From assembly GCA_032358255.1 (NCBI GenBank), contig JAULBX010001115.1:62001-126000 (forward strand): a stretch of DNA of 64,000 nucleotides, given 5' to 3'. Positions 13,007-25,216 of this stretch are shown here, in pieces. The translations under genes and the position numbers were made by a program. How positions within the stretch are numbered: position 1 is the stretch's first letter; the number at the start of each line of letters is the position of its first letter. The notes beneath the pieces were generated by a model. The model did no database searches and had not been told where the DNA came from. It saw only the letters and a program-made list of their open reading frames with translations. Origin of the DNA: Heterotrichella gracilis. Taxonomy: Eukaryota > Sar > Xanthophyceae > Tribonematales > Xanthonemataceae.

Positions 13007-15408
13007 ATGCTCCTCCACACAGCCTTTGGGCCACGTACCACACACACACCGGCCCGGCACCACCACCACCACCACCACCAGCACCCCCCACCGCCCCCCC
13101 TCCGCGCCCCCCGCCACCGCTGCCAGTCCTTGCAGCACCCCCAGGGTGGTACCGATGGCGCCAACATGGACGCGCTAGCGCAGGAGCTGCTGGCTCAGGA
13201 CCCCGCCTACGCCGCCCGCCTGCAGCGCATCCAGGCCGCCGCCCTCAAGGTGGCCGCGTTACAGGCGCAGAAGGAGGAGGTGGACAAGGCGTACGCAGAG
13301 CTGGAGGGGGGCGAGGGGCCAAGCCAGACGCAGGAGGTATGTGCACGTAAGCGGGGTGTAGGTGTGATGCAAGGGTTTGGCTGGGCAATGGGGCATGGCG
13401 GGCAACCGGGCGCAACCACGCCGCTTTCTACGGTAAAAGTATGCAGCACCATCTCACCCCAGCCCACTGCCATCATACCAATTGACAGCGGCTACACCCG
13501 CCGTGCGGGCCACCACCCGCGCGCGGCACATGCACCACCTCTCCCCACCCCCCATGTGCCAATATGCCAAGTGGCAGCTGCTGCAGCCACGTGTGCCCCA
13601 CCCACCATGCGGGCCGTAATCCTCAAACCCCCCCTGCCCCAGGATGTGGACCGGCAGGCGGCTGAGCTGGTAGCCAGTGCCGACCTTGCCGCCGCAGAGC
13701 TGCTTGTGCGCGCTGCCGCCCTGGAGCTTGCTGATGCGCAGGTGGCCGCTGGCAGGTGGGCGCAGGCTGTGAACGAGGGGGCGGAGAAGGCTGAGTCGGC
13801 AAAGGCGGCGGCGGTGGCGGGTGAGGATAAGCGGGAGGGAGGGGGGCTGTGTTTGTGTGGTGTGGGAAGTGTGGAAGGGGGGGGTGATTGGCGGCGAGGG
13901 CTGGGGGGTAGGTGTGGCCAAGGCCAAGCAACACGTGTAAAGGTGGATGCGGGCATGGTGGTACTTTGCGGGTGCAAATGGGAGCAGAATGGGACATGTG
14001 CAGCAGTGGGGAGGGTGGGAGCTAAGGGAGCTAGAGTTAGTGGAGAGGGTGGCTAAGGCGGCTTGGGGGGTGCTGGCGAGCTGAGCAGCATGTGCTAGGT
14101 TGGATGAGGGCATAATGGTACTTTGGGAGTGCAAATGGGACCTGTGCGGCAATGTGGAGCGTACAGCCTAGGGGTTGAAGCTTGCCAGGAGTATGGTGCA
14201 CCGGCAGGCAGTGCGCATGGCGATTGTGTTTGAGGAATTGCAACCCCCTCTCCTCCCCAAAAGTCCACCGACACATGCTGGCATCTTGCTCTCCACCTCA
14301 TGTGCACCCATCTTGCCTCCTCCGCCCGCCGCAGGCTTTGCTGGCCTGCTTGCCGGCGCGCCCTTTGCCTTTGCCCTCAACACCGGCAACCTGGCCAGTG
14401 TGCTGCTGACGCTGGGCAGTGGCGCGGCGTCCTGCTTCCTGTTTGGGGTTACCTACCGGTACGCAGTGCGCCAGGACATGGCAAACACCCAACTAAAGGT
14501 AGGGCACAGCCGTTCGTCACCCCCAACATACACTGGCATTTGTGTAGCACTGTGTTGCAGTCCATTATATTCGATCATGTTCCAACCGCTGAATGGATAC
14601 GCAATTGCACAAGCAGTACATAGCTAGCCCGTGAGCCACGGCAAGGTAGTAGTGATTTCCACATGCATTGGTGAATGCATAGATGCGTCAGGGGTACAGG
14701 CGCTAGTATACTTTAGAGCCACTGTAGGGCACGAGCTGTGTTGACAGCATGCCTACCCTTCCAAGTTTTACTGACCTTTACCCCCCCCTTGCCCAGACTG
14801 GTGTGGTTGGCGCCTTTGGCCTGGTGCGGGCGCTGGGTGAGGGGGACATGCTGCAGGCGCTGACTGCAAGCGAGGGGGGGAATCTGCTGGATGTGCAGGT
14901 GCTGGGGCAGGTAGGTGGTGGGGATTGGGAGAGGAAGGGGCCTGCTTATAGTCCAGTCATGGTTAGTGGGTGGGGGGGCGGTGTTGCCACCAGTCAGCAG
15001 CAGCCCTGTGTTGAGGTGGCGCATTCGGCATGAAATCCTTCATGTGCAGCCACACACACGGCGAACCATTTGCACAGTGCGCTTCTCACCGCAATGCATA
15101 GCACCGCGCCGCACTGCAACAGCTCATTTACCCCTCACTGAGCCAGTCATTCCCCACCACCTATCCGGTAACCACGCTGAACCTAAATGCGCGCACTGTG
15201 CCAGGGCACCTGTTGACAAATGCACCAAATACAACACAGCCTCTCCCCTGACCCCTCCCCAACCCTTGGCTTGCAGCTTGCGGTGACTGCGGGTGAGAGC
15301 ATGCTCCTGTTTGCACTGGCGGCAACCGCGCTGGAGGCGGCCTTCAAGGCAGGGCTTGTGCTGCCCTTTGGGGAGGCGACAACGCAGGGGGCACGGGGAG
15401 GGGAGTAG
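13007..15408 (+). CDS. Conserved plastid-type membrane protein, function unknown
   Basis: Five exons (13007-13336, 13643-13820, 14335-14498, 14797-14910, 15277-15408), in phase, 305 aa. The N-terminal about 50 residues are rich in His, Pro, Arg and Ala, including a (CAC)n-encoded His run, and may serve as a transit peptide. Two helical, coiled-coil-like segments follow (AALKVAALQAQKEEVDKAYA and the Ala-rich exon 2). Then come hydrophobic segments GFAGLLAGAPFAFALNTGN and VLLTLGSGAASCFLFGVTYR, the motif YRYAVRQDMANTQLKTG with VVGAFGLVRALG, and a last hydrophobic helix, SMLLFALAATALEAAFKAGL. I recall a similar TYRY.(V/I)R.D motif in cyanobacterial and plant chloroplast proteins, but cannot give a name or reaction. 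The start is the first in-frame ATG; an upstream exon is possible. Confidence 0.85.
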
Positions 15409-16170
15409 GGTAGGGGGGGAAGGCAGCAGCAGGAAACTTTAGCCTCAGGAAGCATGGGGGAGGCATCATGATGGCGAGAATTTTGAGCTGGGCGGCCTGT
15501 AGGCGCACATTGTCTCTTGCAAACTTAAGTTGACATTGAATGGCACCATGTTTGGAGTCCGATCCAACAATGTACATGTATGGTTTTTTATTATAATCCA
15601 CACACCAAAGCCACACACTGGCAGTCCCCCGGGGGCCAGGCTGGTGGGCCGCAGCAGTTGCAGCATGTACATATTATATTGCAAGTGCAGCCCCTTGCCG
15701 GCGCAGATCAGCCAGGCCCTGAAAATCTATTAAATGATCGTGGGATGGCTGCGACGCTGGCTGGCCACCGTAGTGTCATGATCATCAGGACTCACAGGCT
15801 CTCAATTGGCATGGCATTGCTGTGTAAAACCAAATTAAAATTCGTTGGCCCGGGCCACTTGCCAATGGCACCACCGTGCATTACACAATTGCTTAAGTGC
15901 ACAGCTGGTCAATGTAATAACAGTTGTCAATGTTGGCCACTTTTTAAAAAGGTGTGCCGGCAAGGCTATACACTGGCACGGTGCCAGCGCTCCTACAATC
16001 GCCTGGTGATGCAGCAATCTCTCGTCAGCGTCACCCAGCCTGGCTGAGTGCTTCACACACGTCAGTTAGTGTTACAGTACAGTACTGTACTGTCAGGCTG
16101 CCGAGTCCTTGGGCCCTGGTCGCCCCTCTTAGAATACCACTCTGTGCCCTTTACTGGCCCCCTCCCCCCT
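15409..16170. other. Convergent intergenic region with a WW-like peptide
   Basis: Lies between two convergent genes and holds their 3' UTRs. A plus-strand frame at 15553-15651 encodes a WW-domain-like peptide (see findings). No start or splice site ties it to a gene. Confidence 0.45.
16074..16093. repeat. 20-bp perfect palindrome
   Basis: ACAGTACAGTACTGTACTGT is its own reverse complement. It lies 78 bp beyond the stop of the minus-strand dehydratase gene, so it could form a hairpin in that 3' UTR. Confidence 0.8.
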
Positions 16171-18694
16171 TCATGCCTGCTTCCCCTTGCCCCCCCCGCC
16201 CACCTTCTTCCTCCTCTGGCTGAACATGAAGGTGTACAGCTGCAGCCACAGCAGGGGGTATAGCACAAGCACGCCCTGGACACACACACAGGCGCACTGT
16301 CAGGGCCAAAGGCCCGCACACACAATACTGAACATATGGTGTGTGCTTGTGCTGGCGGGCTGTGGGTTAGTCTTGTGCCAAAGGGGGCGTGGCGTGGTGG
16401 CGCGCATGCGCTTAAATACAGGGTGCAATGAAGGGTCTGTGATGCATGGAACTTGGCACCAACCATTTGCTTATGGGGATGTTTCCCAGGGAGCCTAAAA
16501 TGGCATTGCAGTGGGTGATGGCTCCTCACCAGCCGCCGGCCAAGGGGGGTGCAGTGGCATGCATGCAGTGGCAGGGGGTGGTATCGTACCACCATGAACA
16601 GGTAGTAGTCGAATGCCCAGTTGGCGGCGTTGGGCAGCCGCACCGAGTGCATCCCCCTTGCCTTGAGGAAGGGCAGCCCGTCCCACACCACCTTCATCTC
16701 CCCAATCACCCCCACAGGGTACAGGGGGATGAACATGGTGTACCTGACACAGACGGGAACAGCGGCTTGAGGGAGTGGCGCAGGCAGGCAGACGGGTGGG
16801 TTTTCCTAAAACACTGAATCCTGAACACACCACTGGTGGCAAGCTTGTGTTTGTATGCATACATATAGCAGGTTAGCCAACCCCTAAGACCCTGCACAGT
16901 ACACTCTCCACCCAGTTGTGCCCCATGGGAGGCAGCTCACAATGTTACGCCATGCAGCACGATGACATGCATAGTGTTTCAGGCCAATTCCCAGATTGGG
17001 TTTCCACTCCCAAAACAGCAAGCAACACGCCATAATAGTATCTCCATGGCCACTGCAGCCTGGCGTTGACTTTTCTTAGGAGTACTTGGCGGTACCTCAC
17101 CTGATCCACGTTAGCCAGCGAGGGCAGCATCCAAGGGAGGTTGCCGCGTAGAATGGGTAGCGCATGACCTGCAGCAAGGGGCACTCGCCACATTTGTTGC
17201 TGCATTGCTCATTTGCAGGACCAACCACATCCTCATTGCCCTGCGTGCCCAGCTTGAATGAACTATGCACATTCGTACACTTTTACTACTGAAATACTGC
17301 CAAGGAGGACCAGTGGCATGAGCCCACACAACACCCGCAGGGTACAACATGTGGGGGGCACATGCATCATGGGGAGGCAGGGCATGCAAATGCCGGCATG
17401 GGAACAGAGCACAAATGCAGCGCTAGGTGAGGCAACTTCATTTAAATTGTTGTGTCTTGGAAAGACCAATGCTTATCTCAGAGCGCAACATGCTTCCAGC
17501 ACTTTTGTGACATGGTGCATCCATGCATGCTGTGCATTCGCGCCTACCTCTGCCAGGGACCACGCCAGTATCATGATGGAGGGGAAGGGGCCCACCCAGA
17601 TCTGCGGCCAAGGGGGGCACATATGGATTAAGACTTAAGAGGAGAAATCACCTTCTCAAAGTTGAAAACAGGGCAAGAGTTTGCAAGACCAGGCACAGCT
17701 TGATGCCCTACGATGCCTATGGCATCAGCTGCCCATATCTAGGCACATGCACCGTACCACACCACCATGCCATGTCATGTCAAGCGGGTGGAGACCCTGT
17801 CTGGCGCCGCGGGTACGGCAAGGTGCGGTGCGGTGTGGTGCAGGTTGTTGTCATGCTCATGCACTGCGGGCGGCGCCCTGCACCCACCTCTGGTATGCAG
17901 TGCAGTATTGCAAACAGCACGTTTGCGCGGCCCACCCACTGCATCAGCGCAGTGGCCGGGGAGCCAGGCACGATGCCTGCGGGCGGAAGGGGTTGGGGGG
18001 AGTGTGGGGGCACAGGGGCACGCACAGAGAATGACTTACACACAAAAAAAGAGCACTAGTTAAAAATGCAGTCGTACTATTGTGGTATGGCCCCACTTGT
18101 GACACTGGCGCACACACTACTTGCGGGGCCATGCCATGAGGGGTTTGGGTGGGTCATCAAGGCACGGTGGGGATAGGGGGTCCGTACCAGTGAGTGCGTG
18201 TACCACCTCCAACAGGGCCAGCCCTTGAAAGATCTCTGCAGGGCGGGGGTGGGGCCGGGGGGTCAACCAACTGGGGTGGGTGGCAACTGGTGTGTGCACA
18301 ATACCTGGCACCTGGTGGCGGCAAGGCACCAGCACCCATGGGGCCCCGCTGGAGATATGGTGCACACGCAATGCAAACACATGCAGCAACTGGATGCAGT
18401 TGCCATTACTCGTGCAGACAACAGCATGCCAAGACACACTCGCACCGGCGATGCGGAAGCATGCTTGAGTGTGACAGCTCAATATGGTGCGCAGTGCTGG
18501 GGTATGCACTTGCACCACCCACCTACAAGATACCCTACATCAGGGTACACGTGGTCCAGGCTCTTGTGCTTTATGATGGACAGCACGCTGCCTGCCAGGC
18601 ATGCCGCCCAGGCCAGCGACTGCGCCGTGTTGTACAGCACCAGGTAGCCGGTACCCAGGGAGCTGGTGGAGCGGGGGGGGCGGGCGCCCGACAT
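16171..18694 (-). CDS. HACD: Very-long-chain (3R)-3-hydroxyacyl-CoA dehydratase (HACD/PASTICCINO2)
   Basis: Seven exons (18694-18523, 18235-18188, 17976-17888, 17601-17548, 17168-17101, 16743-16590, 16275-16171), in phase, 229 aa, near the usual HACD size. It catalyses the third step of ER very-long-chain fatty acid elongation. Conserved blocks: YLVLYNTAQSLAWAACLAGS, EIFQGLALLEVVHAL, ANVLFAILHCIPE, MILAWSLAE, VMRYPFYAAT, and RYTMFIPLYPVGVIGEMKVV, where the catalytic Tyr (LYP) and Glu (GE) are seven residues apart as in characterised enzymes. Next are MHSVRLPNAANWAFDYYLFM and a last membrane helix. It is an integral membrane protein with about six helices. The C-terminus SQRRKKVGGGGKGKQA is basic, consistent with a cytosolic ER-retention tail. 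Confidence 0.95.
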
Positions 18695-19323
18695 GGTGCA
18701 CTGCTTGCTGTGTGGGTGGGTGTGGGTGGGTCGGTGGTGTCACTGGTGGTATGTGTGAGGATGGTTAGGTGCAATGCGTGCCCATGGGCGTCCCAAGGGG
18801 AGGTTGCTTTGCCTGATGTCGTAGGGTGCCAGATACTGTAACGCACTCTAATGGTAATACACGGTAATGGTCGTACCTTTGTAACAATAGAGGCGTACCA
18901 AAAGTTGGATATGCATGCAGAGGGCAGGCGAGTGGCCCCCGGGCGGGGTGGTGGTTGCCACCACCTGCTTAAAAACAGCATGCTTTTAACATCTTGCACG
19001 GCTTATCTATAATTTGGTGGCGCAACTGTGGTTGGTGAGCCACTGACCCGCTGCCGTGGGGCATATGTGGTTGCGCATTTGAGCCATGCATGCATGCATG
19101 CATGTGAAGCACGCTTAATTGCCTAAACGCCGCCTTGACCCCAGCTTGCCAACTACATACAGCCATTCTAACGAACCAATGCAACGCGCCTGCACAGACC
19201 TGTTTTGGTGAGGCAAAACGCGCATCCCCCCCCAGTGGGCGTCAACGCCACAGCCTGTGCGACCCTAACCACTACACACCTTGCTGGGAGTCCACACCAC
19301 ATATTACCGCACGAACGTGATCT

Positions 19324-19356
<33 letters not shown>

Positions 19357-19521
19357 ACACAGCATGCGCACCCTGCCACGTCTTGTGCCAAACACACGGC
19401 ATGGCTTGGTCATACCTTGGAAGCAACACTCGGTGTGGCCCTGTCCCCTGGACCCCCCCTGCCATCACCAGTGGGCTGCACACACCGCAGGCGGGCAGTT
19501 AGTGCAGCCACCAGCACCACC
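18695..19521. other. Upstream region of HACD, with CA microsatellite
   Basis: Contains the HACD promoter side. A TGCATG tandem run is at about 19085-19101 and a (CA)n run starts near 19323. No supported exon. Confidence 0.5.
19323..19361. repeat. (CA)n microsatellite
   Basis: An uninterrupted CA run followed, after one GA, by a shorter CA run. Ordinary simple repeat in non-coding sequence. Confidence 0.9.
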
Positions 19522-20330
19522 ATGCCACTGGCTGTGCAGGCAGCGCTGTACACCTGCCTCCTGGTGTGGAGTGTGTGTGCCACTGCCACTGCGCAGTGGC
19601 AGCAGCTCTAAGTGCAGCAGGGCCTGGAATTGGTGACGCCAGCAGTGGCCACAATGACACCGTGGGCCGCCACCTGGCTGCAGCCGCGCGGCCACCTGGG
19701 CCGCAGCCGGTGGACAAGGGAGGTACCGCCACATTCAGGCCCAGGTCCAAGGGGAGGAGGCCACCAGCGGTACCACCCCCTCGGCCACGCACGCGCCCTG
19801 CCCCTCAGCAATCTGCCAAGCGCTCACCACGTGCCAAAAACGTTGGCAGAAACCCTCCTCCACCATCACCTCCTCCACGCCCACCACCGCGCCCACCACC
19901 ACCACTACAACATCCTGCACCCACATCCCTCCCGGCCCCAGTCCCACCCCCAGTCCCATAATTGCCACGTCCAGCCCATCCACACCACCACTTCCCCCAC
20001 CACCTGGCCCCCCACCCTCCCCTCTACCCGCAGCCCCACCAAATCCCCCACCATCACGTGGTGCCATGCAGCGCAGCAGTTGACCCTCTTTCTCTGCTTC
20101 CCTGCAGCTACACTCCTGCCGCCCTGCTGTACGCAACCTATACCCTCCCTTACCAAGGACACCCCCCCCTGGCCACCCAGGGCCTTGCCTTCCCCTCCCC
20201 CTGGTCCCACATGTGTGGGGTGTGCCTCACCGCACCCCAGGCGCAGGTGTGGGGGGCGCTGAGGGACACATGTGGGGGCTGTGGCTTCCAGCGGCTGGAG
20301 GTTGTGGCAGCCATCAGGAGCCCTGGCTAA
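19522..20330 (+). CDS. Candidate secreted proline-rich protein (weak model)
   Basis: Three coding-like pieces lie in order on the plus strand. First is a signal-peptide-like start, MPLAVQAALYTCLLVWSVCA followed by TATAQ, at 19522. Second is a Pro/Arg-rich stretch at about 19640-19960 containing NPPPPSPPPRPPPRPPPP, of the extensin/pherophorin type found in algal wall proteins. Third is a good terminal exon, 20108-20330, preceded by a pyrimidine-rich CAG acceptor and ending in TAA, with two CxxC pairs (MCGVCLTAP and CGGCGFQ). The first piece is in a different frame from the other two, and I could not find a splice pair that joins all three cleanly. Treat the model as a hint only. Confidence 0.3.
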
Positions 20331-22146
20331 ACTCTGGGTGGGGTTGATGTCCAGGCTGCACCCTAAGCAAGGGTTGGTGCCTGCATGTCGATGCTGGCCA
20401 GCTTGTGGCTTCCTGGGTTGCCGAATTTAATGTGAAGTAAAACCTTGTCCAGTGTATATTATGTACTAGCATTGGTTTGTATTTATTTCAATAAATACTG
20501 GCTTTTACAAATAAACTGAAGTGCCATTGCGTGTTGGCTCCCATTTTGTATGTAGTCCAGGTGCAGGCGCCACCATGGCAGCGGTCAGCTGGTCAACAGG
20601 CAGTGAATGAATTCTGAGCGGGGATTTGTGTGCTCCTGCAACAGCCCACAGCGACAACTGGATGCGCTCAAGGCCCAATATTGTAGCCTATGTCATCACA
20701 ATACCTGCGGGCGTTTCCTTTCTTTGTGTTCTTCTTCTGCGTCACGCGTTTTGTTTTCCTTCCATTGCTGTTTTCCAGTGCACATGCACGTTGCTGCCAG
20801 CGCTGTTGCAGCTCTTAGAGGCGAGGACAGTGCCCTTTGCAGTGTTACATGCATTGTATCCCTCAAACCTGCTATCAGCATCCACTTTTATTACTTGGTG
20901 AAATGGTCAAAGCGCTTTTTTTTTCATTGCTAGGTGACTGTGTTTGGCTTCTGCAGAAATACTGGCAGGCTCTGTACCAGTAACAGCTGTGCTGTAAGTC
21001 AATTATCATGGGTCAACTAATGCAACTTTCAAGGTTTTGCATGTGGCTTGCAGTGGGTTTCAGCGTCAGGGACGGGGACGACATTGGATTGGTATCCACG
21101 CCCCATCAACTCCTTTGAAACGGTACATGCCCAGTGCCACCGTTGTCAACGCTTACTGGTTGCGCAGCGCGTTTGCCTGCAATCATTCTTGAAGTGCAGA
21201 TAGGGGATATGAGGGAAGTAATGTCTCCAAGGAAAATAGTGATGTATTATTAATATTAGGTCAAACATTGGGGGCTACAGCAAACCCCTTGGGGATTTTC
21301 GATTTCGACCAACCGTTTTTGAAACAGCCAGCCATTGCTGGCTGTAGAAGTCGCCTGCTTCTTCAGTGGGTAGTAATAGTTTGCAACACTCGTCCACCCG
21401 GTGACTGCATCAACCCAACTTGGAGTGGAAGCGTGGCAAGGACTCCTCGACAGTTAGGAGCAACTAGCTCAAAAGCATCAAGGTACGTGTGAAGGAACAT
21501 TGCACCAAGTATGACTTCAAACTTGTTTCTTCGTGCGTACTGGCATCCTGAGTGAGGTTGTTGTGGGTAGCCCTCTACTACCACTACTATGCTTGCTATC
21601 TGCGTTTGCATGCATATACAGCTGTGCGCTGAAACTGGACAGTGGCTTGTGACACCTGATAGTCACCGTGTGTAGCGTTTGTGTAAAATGAGGCGCCTGA
21701 GCATCGTAGCTTGTCGCCAGTAACCCCTGATTTCACTCTTCGTAGCGGTCTTGGGGTTGTGCTGAACTAGGTTTTGCCTTGACGAGGGACGCCACAAGCC
21801 CCAGTTTGATTTTGGTTTATGTTTGCTGCGTCCTGGTACAGTTTATCACACCCTTGGCTGTGCGGTGGATGCCCTGAAACAGCTTTCAGAACGTTTTAGG
21901 CTTCTGTGCTGCCTTAATTCTTCTGTAAGCAATGTTCCCTTGGAAAACCTAGCCAGGCACAGGTCTGCTGCGTGCAAAAAGTGTGCCTCTCCTTTCTTGG
22001 GTCCACCTTGATCATGCTGCCCACAGATCCGTGCAGGTTACACCTACCAACTATTGCACGCTGCAGGGCTTGCATTTTTGAAAGGACTGCACTATACAAC
22101 CAACTCAAAAGATCAGCCAGCGGTGACGTAACAAAGGCTAGGCACG
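20331..22146. other. Intergenic, no gene seen
   Basis: AT-richer DNA between the weak proline-rich candidate and ARL8. Short frames have no recognisable domain. Confidence 0.6.
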
Positions 22147-23360
22147 ATGTGGCAGTGGTGGAAGAGCTTCCTTGACTGGCTGTTGAGGTATGCAACAGCG
22201 CACTGACACCAGCCAACCCTCCTGCACTGGCAACGCTTGCATCACACTCTGCTGAAACTGGTACGCACACTGGTTCACACGCACCCTCTGGGCTCTGGCT
22301 GTACCATGCGCAGCTCCTGCCCCCCTCCTGTCCTGACCCCTGCCGCTGCCCCTGCCCCCCTGCAGCATGTTCTTCAAGAAGGAGATGGAGCTGTCGCTGG
22401 TTGGGCTGCAGAACGCCGGCAAGACCTCGCTGGTGAACGTGATAGCCACAGGCGCCTTCCACGAGGACATGATCCCTACCGTAGGATTCAACATGCGCAA
22501 GGTCACCAAGGGGGCGGTCACCATCAAGCTGTGGGACTTGGGGGGCCAGGTACACACCACCGCGCACAGTGCCTTTTCTCACGAGCGACTGCATGCCTGG
22601 TGCACCACATGTCAAGTTCACTGCGCATTTTGCGCTCCCCCCCCGCCGCCAGGCCACAGGTGGCACACCGGCTGGCCTGATGGTAACCTGTGCTGGCAGC
22701 TGCACCCGCACCCTCCACAACCGCCCTCCTCAACCCCCCCCCCCGCTGCTTGTCACCCTCTCCTTACTGCCCCCGCTCCGCTCCCCTGCCCCCAGACCCG
22801 GTTCCGCAGCATGTGGGAGCGCTACTGCCGCGGCGTGCAGGCCATTGTGTTTGTGGTGGACGCCGCGGACCACGACGGTATCGACGCAGCGCGCCGCGAG
22901 CTCCACGACCTGGTTGCGCGCCCCTCGCTGGCCGCCATCCCCCTGCTAGTGCTGGGCAACAAGAACGACCTGGTGGACGCACTCACCACTGGGGAGCTCA
23001 CCGAGCGCCTGGACCTGAAGGTGGGGCCCCGATGGTGCAAACCAAACCCTGAATCTCGATTTTTTGGGGGCCATGGGTGTGGGTGGCGAGGAAGTGGGGC
23101 CTGCTTTGCCAAGGGTTGCATCACCCGTGTGGTGTCTCGCGTCATGTGCAGCAGGGGCTCTCCATGCTGCATCTGCTTGCATGCAAGGCTGCAACCCCTA
23201 CCTACCAACACATCCGCTGCCACACGCCACCTTGACCCCCCTCCCCCTGTCCCCCCAGTCGCTGGCTGGCCGCGAGGTGGCCATCTACTCCATCTCCTGC
23301 AAGCGCAAGGTGAACATAGACATGACGGTGGACTGGCTCATCAGGCATGCAAAGTCGTGA
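22147..23360 (+). CDS. ARL8: ARL8 small GTPase
   Basis: Four exons (22147-22187, 22366-22549, 22796-23020, 23259-23360), in phase, 183 aa, close to human ARL8 (186 aa). The first exon encodes the amphipathic N-terminal helix [14 protein letters not shown], which replaces the myristoylated Gly of ARF proteins and is typical of ARL8. The G boxes are intact: GLQNAGKT (G1), the Thr in [15 protein letters not shown] (G2), WDLGGQ (G3), NKND (G4) and SISC (G5). [20 protein letters not shown] is near-identical to animal and plant ARL8. The protein acts on lysosome/vacuole and endosome membranes in positioning and traffic. Nucleotide-binding residues are all present, so it should be active. Confidence 0.97.
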
Positions 23361-23423
23361 GCGCAGGGGGTGGCGGCACAGGAAGCCAGTCACTTGCATG
23401 GCGCTAGGGTGCAGGGCAGTGGT

Positions 23424-23567
23424 GGTTGGGGCCAGAGCAGGGCGAGGGGTGCCGGGTGGTCCATGGATACCAGCGATTGCTTTGATGCGAGGCGGGGTTG
23501 GGGCCAGTGCAGGGCGGGGGGTTACGGGTGGTCCATGGAGTACCAGCAATTGCTTTCATGGGAGGCG
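23424..23567. repeat. Tandem duplication of a 72-bp unit
   Basis: Two diverged copies, 23424-23495 and 23496-23567, both starting GGTTGGGGCCAG and sharing GGGTGGTCCATGGA. They lie within the ARL8 3' UTR. Confidence 0.8.
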
Positions 23568-23858
23568 GGGGCGAGCGAATGGTCCGGCATGGTAGCCCTG
23601 CCCAAATGTCCTTTGTGAGGGTGTGGGTGTGGTGTGGTGTGGTGCCGTGCAGGGGGCCGGGGGTTGGTAGATTGCCAGGGGATGGGAGGGGATTTTTTGG
23701 GGGGGACGGGAACTCGGGACTGTTTACTGCTGGCCCCAGTCTTTGCTGGAAATCACGTACAAATGCCAGGGTGAACATTATGCTGACTTCACAGGACATG
23801 TCATGGCATGCGAGGCATGTGTAGTTTCTTTGCGGTGCAATGACGTGAGGCTGTGGCC

Positions 23859-23863
23859 TGTAA
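23859..23863 (+). terminator. Possible poly(A) signal of ARL8 (TGTAA)
   Basis: First convincing TGTAA downstream of the ARL8 stop, about 500 bp away. It would imply a long 3' UTR that contains the 72-bp tandem repeat. Confidence 0.35.
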
Positions 23864-24223
23864 ATCGGCGCGGCACCTCAAAAGTTTGTGCGTTCTTTTT
23901 TCAATATCTTGTTTTTTAGTGTAAGGCCAGCCTGAGGGCTGCTGCCAGTGGTGGCACATGCGCCAGGCTTGGAAATCAACGGAAATTTCAATACATTGTT
24001 ATGCCTCAGCGTCCAACGGTTACCGTGACCGACTGCTACTAGCAGGGCTGCTCAGCCTGCAGCAGTTGCTTGCCGTCATGACATGGGACCCACCCGGTGC
24101 GCTCAATCTCCCCCTGTGTGACACGATGATCCTAGACTAAGTGTGGCGGCTGCCCATCCGAGGAAACTGAGTTTCAAACCAGGCCCATGCTCGGCCATGG
24201 CACCGGCATTAAACTGTTACAGT

Positions 24224-24281
24224 TTGTCCCGGTATGATCAATTAATTCAGTTATTGAAATTAAATGATCATACCGGGACAA
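24224..24281. repeat. Short foldback with 17-bp perfect arms
   Basis: Arms TTGTCCCGGTATGATCA (24224-24240) and its exact complement (24265-24281) flank a 24-nt AT-rich loop. The arms extend imperfectly into the loop. Confidence 0.85.
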
Positions 24282-24689
24282 TATTATGTATTATATTGTA
24301 CGACACATTACAAGCAATCATTTGAATGATTGCTGCATGCATGTGTACAGCCAACACGGCCATGTGACAGTGTCGGCGAGGTGCCACCGTGGCAGTGCCA
24401 CAGTGACTAATAGACACTGGCAGAGGGCCGCCATGATAATCAGTGCGTCTTATCCTCATTTCCAGCAAGTAACCAACCCACTGGCACTTTGAATATTGTC
24501 TGATTCAGAACACAAGTCGCATGCCTACTTGTCAAGATGGTGATTATCATGAATCAATGATGTAACATAAAGTATGCCCATCAGGGATGTGACACATGTC
24601 ATTGACATGTTTGAAAATCCTGGCAAAACAATTATAATACTGCTAAAATGGCTCCAATCAGTCTGACACAAAAACCATCCAAACTCCAC

Positions 24690-24893
24690 TTGGACCGCAG
24701 GCTGCAATGTCATGCAGCTAGTTATCAATCCCTGCCACTGACCCCTTGCAACGCTGCTTTGAGGTCTGAGAATACTTTGCCAACTTTGAAATTTGTCAAA
24801 GGGCTTACGACCCTCAAGCAGCGTTGCAAGGGTACATGGTCAAGCCTGCAGGGATTGGAAACCAACTGCAACACGCTGCAGCCTGCAGTCCAA
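24690..24893. repeat. 204-bp long imperfect hairpin (possible small-RNA precursor)
   Basis: The two halves are reverse complements over nearly their full length, with scattered mismatches and one short bulge. Pairing blocks from outside in are: TTGGACCGCAGGCTGCA, CAATCCCTGC, CCTTGCAACGCTGCTT and, near the loop, CTTTGCCAACTTTGAAATTT. No open frame of note overlaps it. This geometry is seen in long algal miRNA/siRNA precursors and in foldback transposable elements. Confidence 0.7.
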
Positions 24894-25216
24894 TACTCAT
24901 GGACTGTAAGTCAGGGCAATCCTCGAGGTGAATGCACCTGATATGGGCGAAAAAGCCCAGGTGCGTTCAGCTCGATCTCCCATAGCACATCATAGTATGA
25001 CTATAGTTTAAATGCCTGTCCTTGTCATCTGTAGCAGGCGCGCTGCTAGGAGAAAGTCTGGGGTCACCACCACGTGCAGCTGACCAGGGCGAGACATTAT
25101 GCTGCCTGCTGCCACTGCCTGCTGGAGCTACCTGCTGGGTCGCATGGCCTCCACAAGTATGCACAGGCCTTGAACCCCAACGGGCTGGAGGCTTCTCCAC
25201 ATATCCCAGCAGCGCT

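Noticed and set aside
19323-19361. CA repeat considered as a CRISPR-like or regulatory array
   Set aside because: It is a plain dinucleotide microsatellite with no spacers; the sequence is eukaryotic.
21363-21611. Minus-strand peptide with FEVILGAMFLHTYLDAFEL, faintly like the end of a retroelement protease domain
   Set aside because: The likeness is a few residues only. No neighbouring reverse transcriptase, integrase or terminal repeat was seen, so no element is called.
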